This document shows, one piece after another, positions 31,984-42,734 of a DNA stretch of 64,000 nt. The position numbers and the translations under genes are program-made. Source of the stretch: Burkholderia cepacia (GTDB lineage: Bacteria > Pseudomonadota > Gammaproteobacteria > Burkholderiales > Burkholderiaceae); the NCBI RefSeq assembly GCF_029962485.1, contig NZ_CP073637.1, forward strand, positions 2,604,001 through 2,668,000, given 5' to 3'. Every line of letters begins with the position of its first letter. The stretch's first letter is position 1. The notes beneath the pieces were generated by a model. The model searched no databases. It was given only the letters and a program-made list of their open reading frames with translations, and was not told the DNA's origin.

Positions 31984-33513
31984 TTACACCGACGGCTTGC
32001 GCGGCATCCCGAACCCGCCGAGCAGCGCCGCGACCTGACGCTTCGGCCCTTTCTTTTCGGGCTGCTGCGCGTGCTGTGCGTCGTCCGCCTGCTTCGCCGG
32101 CGCCGACGGCTCGTACGGCTTCAGGAAGAAATCGTCGACCGGCGCTTCGTGGCGACGGGGACGACCACCACGCTCGGCACCGGCCGACCGGTGTCCCGAC
32201 GCACCGCGATGCTCGTCGCGTTCGCGACGGCCGCCTCGTTCGCCGCCTCGTTCGCCGCCTCGTTCGCCACTGCGTTCGCCGTGGCGATCGCCGCCACGGT
32301 CACCACCGCGCTCGCCGCCACGGTCGTCTTGACGCTGGCGTGCCGGCTTGTCGAGCTTGAGCGTCTGCATTTCGAGCGGACGCTTGATCAGCTTTTCGAT
32401 ATCGGCAAGCTGCTTGCGCTCGTTCGGGCTGCACAGCGACAGCGCGTCGCCCGTCGCCCCCGCGCGGCCGGTACGGCCGATCCGGTGCACGTAATCTTCC
32501 GCGCTGAACGGCAGGTCGAAGTTGATCACGGCCGGCAGCTCGGCGATGTCGAGGCCGCGCGCGGCCACGTCGGTCGCGACCAGCGCCTCGATCTCGCCGC
32601 GCTTGAACGCGTCGAGGGCCTGCATCCGCTCGAGCTGCGTCTTGTCGCCGTGAATCGCCGACGCGACGACACCGTCGCGCTCGAGATTGCGCGCCAGGCG
32701 GCTCGCGCCGATCTTGCTGTTGCAGAACACGATCACCTGCTTCAGGCCGCGATCACGGAGCAGCTGCACGACGGCCGCCTGCTTGTCGCCTTCGGCGACG
32801 TCGTAGACGATCTGTGTGACGTTCGCGTTCGTCGAGTTGCTGCGGGCGACCTCGATCGTCTGCGGATTGCGCAGATAGGTCGATGCGAGCTTCTTGATTT
32901 CGCCCGAGAACGTGGCCGAAAACAGCAGCGTCTGACGGTCCTTCGGCAGCAGGTTCAGGATGCGCTGCAGATCGGGCAGGAAGCCCATGTCGAGCATCCG
33001 GTCGGCTTCGTCGAGCACGAGGATCTGCACCTGGCCGAGGTTCGCGGTCTTTTGCTGCACGTGGTCGAGCAGGCGGCCCGGCGTCGCGATCAGGATCTCG
33101 ACGCCGCGGCGCAGCTCCGCCGACTGCGGGTTCATGTCGACGCCGCCGAACACGACCGCACTGCGCAGCGGCGTGTGCTTCGCATACGCGTGCACGTTCG
33201 CGGCGACCTGGTCGGCCAGTTCGCGGGTCGGCGTGAGAATCAGCGCGCGCACGGGGTGGCGCGCCGGTGACGCGCTCGTGTTGGCCTGGGGCAACAGGCG
33301 CTGGATGATCGGCAGCGAGAAGCTCGCGGTCTTGCCGGTACCCGTTTGCGCGGCGCCCATGACGTCGCGGCCGGCGAGCACGACCGGAATGGCCTGCGCC
33401 TGAATCGGCGTCGGCGTCGTATAGCCCTGCTCCACAATGGCTTTCAGGATATCGGCGGCAAGGCCGAATTGGTCGAAGGTTGCGTCGACGGGCTTGGCGA
33501 CAGAATCGGACAT
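31984..33513 (-). CDS. DEAD-box RNA helicase, RhlE type with RGG-like tail
   Basis: The 509-residue protein has the two RecA-like domains of DEAD-box helicases: Q-motif FDQFGLAADILKAIVEQGY, Walker A AQTGTGKTASF, PTRELADQ, DEAD in LVLDEADRMLDMGF, SAT, and HRIGRTGRAG. After about residue 385 comes a low-complexity basic tail with GER/RGG/RGD repeats, then a short conserved end (RQVAALLGGFGMPRK). Such tails bind RNA non-specifically. ATG at 33513 fits the family start. RhlE proteins act in ribosome assembly and RNA decay. It lies in a minus-strand cluster, followed by its own terminator. Confidence 0.93.
   Translation of the reverse strand: MSDSVAKPVDATFDQFGLAADILKAIVEQGYTTPTPIQAQAIPVVLAGRDVMGAAQTGTGKTASFSLPIIQRLLPQANTSASPARHPVRALILTPTRELADQVAANVHAYAKHTPLRSAVVFGGVDMNPQSAELRRGVEILIATPGRLLDHVQQKTANLGQVQILVLDEADRMLDMGFLPDLQRILNLLPKDRQTLLFSATFSGEIKKLASTYLRNPQTIEVARSNSTNANVTQIVYDVAEGDKQAAVVQLLRDRGLKQVIVFCNSKIGASRLARNLERDGVVASAIHGDKTQLERMQALDAFKRGEIEALVATDVAARGLDIAELPAVINFDLPFSAEDYVHRIGRTGRAGATGDALSLCSPNERKQLADIEKLIKRPLEMQTLKLDKPARQRQDDRGGERGGDRGGDRHGERSGERGGERGGERGGRRERDEHRGASGHRSAGAERGGRPRRHEAPVDDFFLKPYEPSAPAKQADDAQHAQQPEKKGPKRQVAALLGGFGMPRKPSV
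32230..32277. repeat. Four 12-bp tandem repeats inside the helicase tail
   Basis: GCCGCCTCGTTC is repeated exactly at 32230, 32242 and 32254, with a degenerate fourth copy at 32266-32277. On the coding strand each unit encodes G-E-R-G-type residues of the RNA-binding tail. Repeats of this kind can change copy number by replication slippage without breaking the frame. Confidence 0.8.
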
Positions 33514-33967
33514 GGTGGCGTTTCGCTCAAAAGGCGCGGCGGGGACATCGTGCGTCAGGCCAGCCGGGCCTGCGCTCATCACAATTCGGAAATAGACGGA
33601 GCCGCGGCGCGCCGCGCGGCGCCGCTCTGGCGCTTGGGACCGGTTCAATATGAACGCTGGACGCCAGGCCGTGCGGACTCCGTTCGGCGCGAATGCCGGC
33701 GGAAAGGGCCGTATTGTAGCACTGCGCGGCCATCTGTCCGTGACAACGCCGCGAACGGCCACACCGGCGGTTCGCGCGGCGGGCCGGTACAGGCCCGTGC
33801 GGGCGATGGACGGCCCGACCGGGCTATCCCGATCGGCCGGCAATCAATATCAGGGGTCCGATCGCGGATGATCGTATCCAGACGCCCGCCGCGTGCCCGC
33901 GTACCGGGCGGTCAGGCCCGGCAACCGGTCAATACGCGCGCGTGCGATCCACGATCGTGCCCGGCGC
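33514..33967. other. Gene-free region upstream of the helicase
   Basis: The 454-bp stretch between the MliC-like gene and the helicase holds no ORF with family resemblance or normal codon use. It contains the helicase leader and promoter and a GC-rich inverted segment around 33748-33782 (CCGCGAAC ... GTTCGCGCGG). I see no confident -35/-10 pair. A long leader is plausible for a cold-regulated RNA helicase but is inference. Confidence 0.35.
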
Positions 33968-34348
33968 TCAGCCCTTCTTCTTTTTCTTCTCGACCTGCAC
34001 GCAGTCGCCCAGCAGCGGCGGCGCCTTCTGGTCGGCGATCTCGTCGCGCAGCGTCGCTTCCTTGCCCTTCGTCCACCACGTATAGCGGCCGGCCTGATAG
34101 CGCGCGCCCGACCCCGATACGGTGTCGACGAACAGCATCTGCTTCCCGTTGACCGGCACGAGCGCGAAGCTCTGGCCGTTGCCCGCGAGCCAGTACGACA
34201 CGCGCACGGGCTGCTTCTGGTTCGCGCACTGGTAGACGGCCTGCTGGCGCGAATCGGCGTCGATCTCTTCGACGGTCAGTTGCGCGGCGTGCGCGACGGA
34301 AACGGCAGTGCCGGCAAGCGCGAGCGCGGCGAAGGTTTGGCGAATCAT
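33968..34348 (-). CDS. MliC-like periplasmic protein
   Basis: The 126-residue protein has a signal peptide (MIRQTFAALALAGTAVSVAH, cleavage near AHAA) and a small beta-barrel domain with YQCANQKQPVRVSYW and a second Cys in GDCVQV near the C-terminus, the layout of MliC/PliC membrane-bound or periplasmic C-type lysozyme inhibitors. No lipobox Cys is present, so it is probably periplasmic. The C-terminus ends in a poly-Lys run (EKKKKKG). ATG 34348 follows GAGAGGACC. Lysozyme inhibition is inferred from family. Confidence 0.75.
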   Translation of the reverse strand: MIRQTFAALALAGTAVSVAHAAQLTVEEIDADSRQQAVYQCANQKQPVRVSYWLAGNGQSFALVPVNGKQMLFVDTVSGSGARYQAGRYTWWTKGKEATLRDEIADQKAPPLLGDCVQVEKKKKKG

Positions 34349-34433
34349 GCAGGTCCTCTCACGAGACGGGTGGAAACGCGCCCTCGCGGGGCGCGCAATT
34401 ATTGTTGGCAGGCAATCGAGCCGGTCGCCGGGA

Positions 34434-34619
34434 TCAGGGATCGATGACGTCGGCGCACGCGTCGGTCGGCGCGGCCGCGAGATGGCCGACGAGCGGCACG
34501 ATCTTGAGCCCGGCCGATGCGACCCGGCACGGCGCGGCCGCGACGCCGCAACCCGCGAGACTCGCGACAAGCGCCAGCGCGGCGCCCAGCTTTCCGATAC
34601 GCAACCACCTCGACGCCAT
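34434..34619 (-). CDS. 61-residue small lipoprotein
   Basis: The peptide has a charged start (MASRWLRIGKLG), a hydrophobic stretch and a lipobox LAGCGVAA, giving a mature chain of about 37 residues with three Cys in all (two after the lipid Cys: PCRVAS, DACADV). It resembles short conserved Burkholderia lipoproteins, possibly the DUF6726 group, but I am not certain of that number. AGGAGAGGAC lies just before its ATG, a strong ribosome-binding site. It sits 18 bp after purT on the same strand, so probable cotranscription. Function unknown. Confidence 0.72.
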   Translation of the reverse strand: MASRWLRIGKLGAALALVASLAGCGVAAAPCRVASAGLKIVPLVGHLAAAPTDACADVIDP

Positions 34620-34637
34620 CGTCCTCTCCTCGTTCTG

Positions 34638-35852
34638 TCAGCGGGCCGATACGGGCCGGACGGCCGCGGCGGCGTGCTTCGCGCGTTCACGGGCTTCGTC
34701 GACGGTCGCACCGGTCGCCAGCGCGACGCCCATGCGCCGCTTCGCAAAACTTTCCGGCTTGCCGAACAGGCGCAGGTCGGCGCCCGGCACGGCAAGCGCG
34801 TCGCGCACGCCTTCGAACGCGATCCCGCGCTCGTCGAGCCCGCCGTAGATCACGGCCGACGCGGCCGGCGTCCCGAGCGCCGGATCGACCGGCAGCCCGA
34901 GAATCGCGCGCGCGTGCAGCTCGAACTCCGACTGGCGCTGCGACGCGAGCGTGACGAGGCCCGTATCGTGCGGCCGCGGGCTCACTTCCGAGAACCACAC
35001 GTCGTCGCCGCGCACGAACAGCTCGACGCCGAACAACCCGCGCCCGCCGAGCGCCTCGGTGACCTTGTGCGCGATCTCACGCGACTTCTCGAGCGCCGCG
35101 GCGCTCATCGGCTGCGGCTGCCACGATTCGACGTAGTCGCCCGCGACCTGCACATGGCCGACCGGCTCGCAGAAGTAGGTGCGCGTGGCGAGCGTCGCCG
35201 GATCGATCGCGCGCACGGTCAGCTGCGTGATCTCGTAGTCGAAATCAATGAAGCCCTCGACGATCACGCGGCCGTGGTTCACACGTCCGCCCGCCATCGC
35301 GTAGTCCCACGCGGCCTTCACGTCGGCGTCGGTCTTCACGACCGACTGCCCCTTGCCCGACGACGACATCACCGGTTTCACGACGCACGGCATGCCGATC
35401 TTCGCGACCGCCGCGCTGAAAGCCTCGAACGAATCCGCGAACGCATACGGCGACGTCGGCAGGCCGAGCTCCTCGGCCGCGAGCCGGCGGATGCCTTCGC
35501 GGTTCATCGTGAGCTGGGTCGCACGCGCGGTCGGAATCACCTCGGCAAGACCGGCCGCCTCGATCGCCGCGAGCGCGTCGGTGGCGATCGCCTCGATCTC
35601 CGGCACGATCAGGTGCGGACGCTCGGCCTCGACGATCGCGCGCAGCGCGGCGGCATCCGTCATGTCGATCACGTGCGCGCGATGCGCGACCTGATGACCC
35701 GGCGCGTCCGGATAGCGGTCGACCGCGATGACTTCGACACCGAGACGCTGCAACGCGATGATGACTTCCTTGCCGAGCTCGCCGGCGCCGAGCAGCATGA
35801 CGCGCGTGGCCGAGGGTGAGAGCGGCGTACCGAGCCGCTGACCGATCTGCAT
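34638..35852 (-). CDS. purT: Formate-dependent phosphoribosylglycinamide formyltransferase
   Basis: PurT makes formyl-GAR in purine synthesis from formate and ATP, an alternative to folate-dependent PurN. The 404-residue ATP-grasp protein begins with [24 protein letters not shown] Rossmann residues (about 19 on), has [14 protein letters not shown], and [11 protein letters not shown] and [14 protein letters not shown] for metal and ATP binding. Length is typical. It shares a purine pathway with purD, 27 kb away. The small lipoprotein and MliC-like genes follow it. Confidence 0.97.
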   Translation of the reverse strand: MQIGQRLGTPLSPSATRVMLLGAGELGKEVIIALQRLGVEVIAVDRYPDAPGHQVAHRAHVIDMTDAAALRAIVEAERPHLIVPEIEAIATDALAAIEAAGLAEVIPTARATQLTMNREGIRRLAAEELGLPTSPYAFADSFEAFSAAVAKIGMPCVVKPVMSSSGKGQSVVKTDADVKAAWDYAMAGGRVNHGRVIVEGFIDFDYEITQLTVRAIDPATLATRTYFCEPVGHVQVAGDYVESWQPQPMSAAALEKSREIAHKVTEALGGRGLFGVELFVRGDDVWFSEVSPRPHDTGLVTLASQRQSEFELHARAILGLPVDPALGTPAASAVIYGGLDERGIAFEGVRDALAVPGADLRLFGKPESFAKRRMGVALATGATVDEARERAKHAAAAVRPVSAR

Positions 35853-36065
35853 GTGATTTCCCGCTTCTGGTGGAGGACGAAAACGGCTCCGATGTTAACA
35901 CGCGCGATGACGCCGGTTTTGGGCGTTTCGACGCGCCGGTGCCCGACCGCGCACGGCACGTAGGCGGGCTGCGAACGTTTTCATGCGCGAAGTGTCGGCT
36001 CGCCTGCCGCGGGGCGGGTGCGTTACTCTTACGCCTTGATCAGAATCCGATGAGGAACGAGGCTC

Positions 36066-36611
36066 ATGTCCCACCTGTCCGCCGCCGCACGCGCACGCAC
36101 CGGCCTGTTTCGCCCGTTGCGCGCGCCGCTCTGCGCGTTGACGCTTGCCACGCTTCTCGCCGCCTGCGCGATGCCGACCCATCCCGATTCCGCCGCCGCC
36201 GCACCCGACCCGTACAACCCGGCCGCCGTCCAGTTGCTCGACGACACGAGCTGGGAACTCACCAGCTGGACGAATGCCGACGGCACGCAGCGCGCGATCC
36301 CGCATGGCGACAACGGCGAGCCGATCAAGCTCGCGCTGTCGACCGAATCGGGCATCCGGCGCGCCAGCGGGTTCTCGGGCTGCAATCGCTATATGGGCAC
36401 CTACGCCATCAAGAACGGCCTGCTGAGCTTCGGGCCGCTTGCCGGCACGCGGATGGCCTGCCCGAATTCGCTGGGCGGCCAGCTCGAGCACGCGTACCTC
36501 GACGCGCTCGCGCACGTCGACAAGACCGGCGTGCAGATGCGCGAGCCGCAGCAATTGCAGATCGTGACCAACGCCGGCGCAACGCTCACTTTCACGCACC
36601 GGAGCCCCTGA
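36066..36611 (+). CDS. META-domain lipoprotein (HslJ-like)
   Basis: The 181-residue protein has a basic N-terminus, a hydrophobic segment and lipobox LLAACAMP (Cys at about 36). The single META domain follows: DDTSWELTSWTNADGT, SGFSGCNRYMGTY with its conserved Gly-Cys-Asn-Arg, and TRMACPN. HslJ-type META proteins are linked to heat and novobiocin tolerance in E. coli, with unclear biochemistry. An inverted repeat (CGCGAAGGC/GCCTTCGCG, 36623-36649) follows the stop, without a T-run. ftsK lies 177 bp downstream. Confidence 0.85.
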   Translation: MSHLSAAARARTGLFRPLRAPLCALTLATLLAACAMPTHPDSAAAAPDPYNPAAVQLLDDTSWELTSWTNADGTQRAIPHGDNGEPIKLALSTESGIRRASGFSGCNRYMGTYAIKNGLLSFGPLAGTRMACPNSLGGQLEHAYLDALAHVDKTGVQMREPQQLQIVTNAGATLTFTHRSP

Positions 36612-36788
36612 TGCATCACGCACGCGAAGGCCGGCCGACCGCCTTCGCGCCGCGTGTCGCGCGCGTGTGCCGAACGCACATGCCGCACGGCGTGAAACGA
36701 ATTCACGCCGCTCGAGAATCTTGTTCGCCGGCCGGTTAAACTCGGCGGGTCGCGCCTCGCGCGCCCCTCCCCACTCCTGTTTCAAAGC

Positions 36789-39700
36789 ATGCACACGGTT
36801 GTCTTCGGCTGGTTCGGCATCTCCGCCGTCTGGTTCCTCCTTCTCTTCTGGCGTCTCGTGCAGGCGATGCTGCCCGGTGGCGGCGGGCTCGCCGGCCGCG
36901 GCTCGATCCGCCTGTGGCTCGGCTTCGCCGCGGTATTCGTCGCAAGCTGCACGCTGACGAGCCCGCTGTCGGGCCCCGACACGAACGCACTCGGCCATGC
37001 GTTCTCGGCGGGCTTCGCCCACGTACTCGGTCCGATCGGCACGCCGGTCGCGATGGTCGTCCTGTTCTTCGCCGGGTTGCCCTGGCTGACCGGCATCGGC
37101 TGGCGGCAGTTCGCCGCGTGGGTCGACACGTCGTTCGGCGTCAAGCTGTCGCGCGACGGCGGCGACGACGACGCGCGCGGAATCGCCGACCTGCCGCGCA
37201 GCGCGCTGCATCGTGACGACGACATCGTGCAGCCGACCACCGCGCATACCGTCAACTCGATGGCGCCGCGCCAGAACGGCCGGTATTCGCGTCCGACGCT
37301 GTGGAAACCCGACCCGCAGGCGCGGCCGAAGCCGCGCAGCAAGACGCCGCCGCGTCCGCACACGGAACCCGTCGCGCCGTCGGGCTGGCTGAAGCCGACC
37401 GCGCCGCAGCGCACGCCGGTGGCGCCCCCCGCGCCGATCCCGACCAGCGCGATGCCGCCGCCCACGACCGGCAGCACCGCGAGCCTCGCGCGCGCGGCGG
37501 CAAACTCGCAAATGCCGCGCCCCGATCCGGCCCCGCTTCCTGTCGGCTTCGAACCCGTCCGACCGCGGCCGACTGCCGCGCGTCCGGCCACCGCTGCACT
37601 GAAGCAGACGCCGCCGCGTGCGACGGTCACGCCGCGCGCGGCCGGCGCGCAGCCGCAGCGCCCGCCAGTACGCCCGGTCACGGCAACGACCGCCGCCGGC
37701 GTGTCGCCGGACGCGGCACGACGCCGTCCGACGCCGCCAACGCCGGCGCGTGCGCCGCTCTATGCGTGGACCGAAAAGCCCGCCACGCCGATCACGCCGG
37801 CGCCGAGCGTTCACGACACGCTGCGTTCGATCGAGGCCAGCACCGCCCAATGGGCAACGCTGGGTGGTGCGGAGTCGGCCGATGCGACGCAGGCAATGAC
37901 GGGGGCCGCAGCCGTGGCCGGGATGGCCGCGACGGCAGGCAGCGTCGCCGCGCCGGCAGCCGCGGCCGTGTCGAACGCGTTCGTCTCCACGGCTCACGGC
38001 ATCGCAACCCATGACGCCGGTGTTCCTGTCGAACACGTTGCCGCGCCCGCATTCGACGACAGCGCGCCGATCGTGCTGGATGCGTTCATGCCGGCTGAGC
38101 CCGGCCTCCACGCGACAGTTGCCGACTGGGCCACCCCGGCGTTCGACAACGCGGCACCGCACGCACTGTCGAATGCCGGCACCGGCATCGACGGTGCCGC
38201 GTTTTCGCATCAAGCCGACGACGATATCCGCCACGTCGGCGATGCGCCCGCCGCATCCGCACACGCGATCACGCCCGCGCCGTCGTTCGGCGCCCCCGTC
38301 GATCTCGCGCCGTGGGAAGACTTTGGCAGCCCGTCGGTTTCCGCGTTCGACGTATCCGCCGGAAACCCGATCGTGGAATCGCCGGCAGACGCAACGGTAT
38401 CGGAGCCGGCCCACGCCACCTTCGCGCAACAGGCCGGTGAAGCAGCGGTCGACGAGGTTCCCGCACGCCATCCGGCAGCGTTCGTCGATTCCGGCGCACC
38501 GGCAATCGATCGCCCTGCATCGGCCTACGTGCCACCGGGTGTCGATGGCGCGCACGCCGACGTAAAACCTGCCGGTGGCATCGCTCCGTTCGCTGCCCTC
38601 CCCTCTTCGTCGATCGCCGGAACATCGGCGCGCGCCGTTTTCGAGGCAAAGCCGGTTGCGGCGACGTCGGCACTGCCCGCAACGAGCCCCGCACCAGAGG
38701 CCGCCAAGCCGGCCGCGGCGGAGCGTTGGGCACCGCTGTCGGACATCGCTGAACGCAGCACGCCCGTCACGCGTTGGACTCCGGCGGCGCAACCTGCAAC
38801 GACACCGGTGGCCGCTTCTGCGGAATTGCCGAAATCGCCAGAGATTCAACCGTTTACCGCAGCGCCGGCGGCTTCGGCCGCTGCTGTGTCGCCGGTCGTC
38901 GGCACGGCCCTCGGCGCGACTGCACAGGCACCGGCTTTCGCTTCGAGTGTTGCGCCCGTCACCGCCACAACGTCACCGGCCGGCGTGACCGGCACGGTAT
39001 CGGCTTCGCCGTCACAACCGGCCGCGTCGACATCGACGGTTGCATCCGTCGCGTCGGCAGCGCCGATCGATGTCACGGGCATGACTGACGGTTCGGTCGC
39101 CCGCGCAGCGACGCCTGAGACAACCGCGGCACCCGCCGCGATACCGCCGACAACCATTACGTCGGCATTGACCGCGCAAGCGCCCGCAGCACCGGCATTC
39201 GTGAATTTCACGTCCGCCCCGCTCGCGGCGCAACCTTCCGCGCCCGCACCGATGCACCAGGCCAACACGGCAACTTCGTCGACCAGCGCGGCATTCGGCG
39301 CAATCGCACCGCAGCCAGTAACCAACCCGCCCGTGCCACCCGCCGCTTCCGCTGCGATCGGATCGTTGGCATCCTTCGGCGCAACGGCCGCGACGCAGGC
39401 TCCGTCGATCGTTTCCACGCCGGCCGCAGAAACCATCACGACGTTCACGACACCGCCCGCCCCTGCCGCATCGTCGGCAATGTCGAGCGACGTGTCCGCG
39501 GCGCCGGCCACGGCCTCGACCACCACGGCACCGCAGCCGGCAGCCACTGTCCCTGGCACGATCCTGTCGATGCCGGCGGCGTTCGTTACGCCGCCGACGC
39601 CCCCGGCGGTCCCGCTGCCCGGCGCAACCGCCGCCGTGACGACCGAGTCGGCCGCAGCCGACACCGTGGCCCCCGACACCCCGGTGCGCCAGCCGCGCCC

Positions 39701-41213
39701 GAACGCGTTCGAATTCCACGCGCCCGCGTCGTTCAGCGTCGAACTGCCGACGCTCGACCTGCTCGAGCCCGCGTCCGGCGACGTCGAAACCATCACCGAG
39801 GAACACCTCGCGCAGACGGCCCAGGTGATCGAGCAGCGCCTGCAGGAATTCAAGGTGCCGGTCACGGTCGTCGGCGCATCGGCCGGCCCCGTGATCACGC
39901 GCTTCGAGATCGAGCCCGCGCTCGGTGTGCGCGGCAGCCAGATCGTCGGGCTGATGAAGGACCTGTCGCGCGGCCTCGGCCTCACGTCGGTCCGCGTCGT
40001 CGAGACGATTCCCGGCAAGACCTGCATGGGCCTCGAACTGCCGAACGCGAAGCGCCAGATGATCCGCCTGTCGGAAATCCTCGCCTCACGCGAGTATGAG
40101 CATTCGCAGTCGCAACTGACCATCGCGATGGGCAAGGACATCACGGGCCACCCGATCGTCACCGATCTCGCGAAGGCGCCGCACATGCTCGTCGCCGGCA
40201 CGACGGGCTCGGGCAAGTCGGTCGCGATCAACGCAATGATCCTGTCGCTGCTGTACAAGGCGACGCCGGAAGACGTGCGGCTCATCATGATCGACCCGAA
40301 GATGCTGGAGCTGTCGGTCTACGAAGGCATCCCGCACCTCCTCGCGCCGGTCGTCACCGACATGAAGCTCGCGGCGAACGCGCTGAACTGGTGCGTCGGC
40401 GAAATGGAGAAGCGCTACCGGCTGATGTCGGCCGTCGGCGTGCGCAACCTCGCGGGCTTCAACCAGAAGATCCGCGACGCGGAAGCGAAGGAAAAGAAGA
40501 TCGGCAACCCGTTCTCGCTGACGCCCGAGGATCCCGAGCCGCTGTCGAAGCTGCCGCTGATCGTCGTCGTGATCGACGAGCTGGCCGACCTGATGATGGT
40601 CGCCGGCAAGAAGATCGAAGAGCTGATCGCGCGCCTCGCGCAGAAGGCACGCGCAGCCGGCATCCACCTGATCCTCGCGACGCAGCGTCCGTCCGTCGAC
40701 GTGATCACGGGCCTGATCAAGGCAAACATCCCGACGCGCGTCGCGTTCCAGGTGTCGTCGAAGATCGACTCGCGCACGATCCTCGACCAGATGGGCGCCG
40801 AGTCGCTGCTCGGGATGGGCGACATGCTGTTCCTGCCGCCGGGCACCGGTTATCCGCAGCGCGTGCACGGCGCGTTCGTCGCCGACGAGGAAGTGCACCG
40901 GATCGTCGAGTACCTGAAGCAGTTCGGCGAGCCGCAGTACGAGGAAGGCATCCTCGACGGCCCGGCCGCCGACGGCGCGACGCAGGACCTGTTCGGCGAA
41001 GCGCCGGACGCGGAAGCCGATCCGTTGTACGACGAAGCCGTCGCGTTCGTCGTGCGCACGCGGCGCGCGTCGATCTCGTCGGTGCAGCGGCAGCTGCGCA
41101 TCGGCTACAACCGCGCGGCACGCCTCGTCGAGCAGATGGAAGCAGCCGGGCTCGTGTCGGCGATGGGCATCAACGGCAGCCGCGAGGTGCTCGTGCCGGC
41201 CGCGGCCGACTGA
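36789..41213 (+). CDS. ftsK: DNA translocase FtsK with a very long Ala/Pro/Thr linker
   Basis: FtsK couples division to chromosome segregation, pumping DNA to dif at the septum. The 1474-residue protein has about three or four N-terminal membrane segments (residues 5-105), then roughly 880 residues of low-complexity linker rich in Ala, Pro, Thr, Val and Ser, then the motor: [19 protein letters not shown] (about 1000), Walker [13 protein letters not shown] (about 1137), [13 protein letters not shown] and [12 protein letters not shown]. The C-terminal winged-helix gamma domain ([20 protein letters not shown], about 1422) binds KOPS sites. The linker is much longer than the globular parts require. 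Burkholderia usually carries two FtsK homologues; this is the long one. Confidence 0.95.
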   Translation: MHTVVFGWFGISAVWFLLLFWRLVQAMLPGGGGLAGRGSIRLWLGFAAVFVASCTLTSPLSGPDTNALGHAFSAGFAHVLGPIGTPVAMVVLFFAGLPWLTGIGWRQFAAWVDTSFGVKLSRDGGDDDARGIADLPRSALHRDDDIVQPTTAHTVNSMAPRQNGRYSRPTLWKPDPQARPKPRSKTPPRPHTEPVAPSGWLKPTAPQRTPVAPPAPIPTSAMPPPTTGSTASLARAAANSQMPRPDPAPLPVGFEPVRPRPTAARPATAALKQTPPRATVTPRAAGAQPQRPPVRPVTATTAAGVSPDAARRRPTPPTPARAPLYAWTEKPATPITPAPSVHDTLRSIEASTAQWATLGGAESADATQAMTGAAAVAGMAATAGSVAAPAAAAVSNAFVSTAHGIATHDAGVPVEHVAAPAFDDSAPIVLDAFMPAEPGLHATVADWATPAFDNAAPHALSNAGTGIDGAAFSHQADDDIRHVGDAPAASAHAITPAPSFGAPVDLAPWEDFGSPSVSAFDVSAGNPIVESPADATVSEPAHATFAQQAGEAAVDEVPARHPAAFVDSGAPAIDRPASAYVPPGVDGAHADVKPAGGIAPFAALPSSSIAGTSARAVFEAKPVAATSALPATSPAPEAAKPAAAERWAPLSDIAERSTPVTRWTPAAQPATTPVAASAELPKSPEIQPFTAAPAASAAAVSPVVGTALGATAQAPAFASSVAPVTATTSPAGVTGTVSASPSQPAASTSTVASVASAAPIDVTGMTDGSVARAATPETTAAPAAIPPTTITSALTAQAPAAPAFVNFTSAPLAAQPSAPAPMHQANTATSSTSAAFGAIAPQPVTNPPVPPAASAAIGSLASFGATAATQAPSIVSTPAAETITTFTTPPAPAASSAMSSDVSAAPATASTTTAPQPAATVPGTILSMPAAFVTPPTPPAVPLPGATAAVTTESAAADTVAPDTPVRQPRPNAFEFHAPASFSVELPTLDLLEPASGDVETITEEHLAQTAQVIEQRLQEFKVPVTVVGASAGPVITRFEIEPALGVRGSQIVGLMKDLSRGLGLTSVRVVETIPGKTCMGLELPNAKRQMIRLSEILASREYEHSQSQLTIAMGKDITGHPIVTDLAKAPHMLVAGTTGSGKSVAINAMILSLLYKATPEDVRLIMIDPKMLELSVYEGIPHLLAPVVTDMKLAANALNWCVGEMEKRYRLMSAVGVRNLAGFNQKIRDAEAKEKKIGNPFSLTPEDPEPLSKLPLIVVVIDELADLMMVAGKKIEELIARLAQKARAAGIHLILATQRPSVDVITGLIKANIPTRVAFQVSSKIDSRTILDQMGAESLLGMGDMLFLPPGTGYPQRVHGAFVADEEVHRIVEYLKQFGEPQYEEGILDGPAADGATQDLFGEAPDAEADPLYDEAVAFVVRTRRASISSVQRQLRIGYNRAARLVEQMEAAGLVSAMGINGSREVLVPAAAD

Positions 41214-41273
41214 ACGCGGCGGCCGGACGGCCGCCGTCGATCGATACGGGCCACCGGGAAACCGGCCGCCCCG

Positions 41274-41310
41274 AAAAAAAGGGCGCTGCATCGGCAGCGC
41301 CCTTTTCATT
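41274..41310. terminator. Bidirectional terminator between ftsK and the lactonase gene
   Basis: GGGCGCTGC and GCAGCGCCC pair perfectly around ATCG. The stem is flanked by a run of seven A on the left and TTTT on the right, so it can stop both converging transcripts. Confidence 0.92.
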
Positions 41311-41324
41311 TACGGCTGACGCAT

Positions 41325-42569
41325 TTACTGCACCGGCACCAGCTTGAAATCGACCGGCTTGCCGACCGCGACCTTCTGCGGATTCGCGCCGAGCTGCCCC
41401 GTTTCGACATCGCGGCTGAACACGTAGAACGCGTCGCTGTCCTGGTTGCCGACGATCAGCCACTTGCCGGTCGGATCGATCAGGAACTCGCGCGGCGTCT
41501 TGCCGAGGCTCGACTGGCGGCCGACCTGCTTCAGCCGGCCGTCGGCCTTGTTGACCGCGTAGATCACGAGATCGTTCGCGTCGCCGCGGTTGCTCACGTA
41601 CAGGAAGCGGCCGTCCGGCGACAGGTGGATCGCGCCGCCGCCGACCTTGCCCTTGAAACCCGGCGCCGTCATCGACACCGTCTCGACCGGCGTCAGCTTG
41701 CCGTCGTGATAGCCGAACACCTCGACCGATGCGTTGAGCTCGCTCGTCACGTACGCGAACCGGCCGTCGGCGCCGAACACCATGTGACGCGGGCCCGAGC
41801 CGGCCTTCACCGGCGTGTAGCGGGTGTCGGTCGGGCTGATCAGCCCGCGGCTGCCGTCCACCGTGTAGCGGTAGCCGTAGATCTTGTCCGCGCCGAGATC
41901 CTGCACGAACAGATAGCGGCCGTCCGGCGAAAACACCGTCGAGTGCACGTGCGCGCCGTCCTGGCGGCCCTTCACGGGCCCCGTGCCTTCGTGGTGCACG
42001 GTCAGCACGGACTGGCCGACCGCACCGTCGTCGCGCAGCGGAAACACCGCGAAGCTGCCGCCCGGATCCTTCGCGACCGAGTAATTGGCCGTCACGAGGT
42101 ACTTGCCGTCCGGCGACAGCGCGAGATAGCAAGGATCGTTCCCTTCCGACGACACGCGGTCGATGAAGCTCAGCGCGCCCGTCTTCGCGTCGAAACGGAA
42201 CGCGCTGACGCCGCCGCGCTGCGACGCGGGCCCGTCGTCACCGGGCAGTTCGTTGACCGCGTAGACGGTGCGACCGTCGCGGCTCGGCAACAGATACGAC
42301 GGGTTCACGGTCTTTGCCGACGATACGGGCGCGACGCTGCCATTTTTAGTATCGAAGCGGTAAACATAAATGCCGTCGCTGCCGCCGCCCGTGTAGGTGC
42401 CGACCAGCAGGTTGTAGACGCCGTCGGCCGGTGCGGGCGATTGCTGCGCAAATGCGTGGGTCGCGGACAAGGAGAGCACGATCGCGAAACCTTTCATCCA
42501 GTGAGCGAGCCTAAGCGGGAACCCTCGTGTCGAAGCGCGTGCGCCACGCTCGCGTAAACGGTTGGGCAT
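41325..42569 (-). CDS. Lactonase-family seven-bladed beta-propeller protein (YbhE/Pgl-like), exported
   Basis: The 414-residue protein has an N-terminal extension and signal segment (HWMKGFAIVLSLSATHAFAQ), then a propeller with recurrent blades: LPSRDGRTVYAVNEL, LSPDGKYLVTANYS, FSPDGRYLFVQDLG, FGADGRFAYVTSEL and LSPDGRFLYVSNRG. This is the 6-phosphogluconolactonase-like YbhE family. The signal sequence means it acts outside the cytosol, so a role in the pentose phosphate pathway is doubtful. ATG 42569 has an almost ideal AAGGAGGATTC site; an internal ATG (42497) would give a more compact signal peptide. Confidence 0.88.
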   Translation of the reverse strand: MPNRLRERGARASTRGFPLRLAHWMKGFAIVLSLSATHAFAQQSPAPADGVYNLLVGTYTGGGSDGIYVYRFDTKNGSVAPVSSAKTVNPSYLLPSRDGRTVYAVNELPGDDGPASQRGGVSAFRFDAKTGALSFIDRVSSEGNDPCYLALSPDGKYLVTANYSVAKDPGGSFAVFPLRDDGAVGQSVLTVHHEGTGPVKGRQDGAHVHSTVFSPDGRYLFVQDLGADKIYGYRYTVDGSRGLISPTDTRYTPVKAGSGPRHMVFGADGRFAYVTSELNASVEVFGYHDGKLTPVETVSMTAPGFKGKVGGGAIHLSPDGRFLYVSNRGDANDLVIYAVNKADGRLKQVGRQSSLGKTPREFLIDPTGKWLIVGNQDSDAFYVFSRDVETGQLGANPQKVAVGKPVDFKLVPVQ

Positions 42570-42734
42570 TGAATCCTCCTTGCATCGAGTCGCTTCAAGT
42601 GTTGAGATAGGACGAAACGCCGGCCGTTCATGCGCTCCGCCGCCCGGCCGAGTATACGGGGCGCGACGCCCGGGCGTGAAGCCCGGCCGCCGCCGTCCGC
42701 ATTGTGAACTCGAATACCCAAGGATCGCCTGCCC

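Noticed and set aside
36623..36649. Hairpin CGCGAAGGC/GCCTTCGCG after the META gene as a terminator
   Set aside because: No T-run follows on the plus strand and the loop is 9 nt; too weak to list as a separate terminator.
35895..38849. 984-codon minus-strand ORF opposite ftsK
   Set aside because: Mirrors the Ala/Pro/Thr-rich ftsK linker; Arg/Gly/Cys-rich translation without family features.
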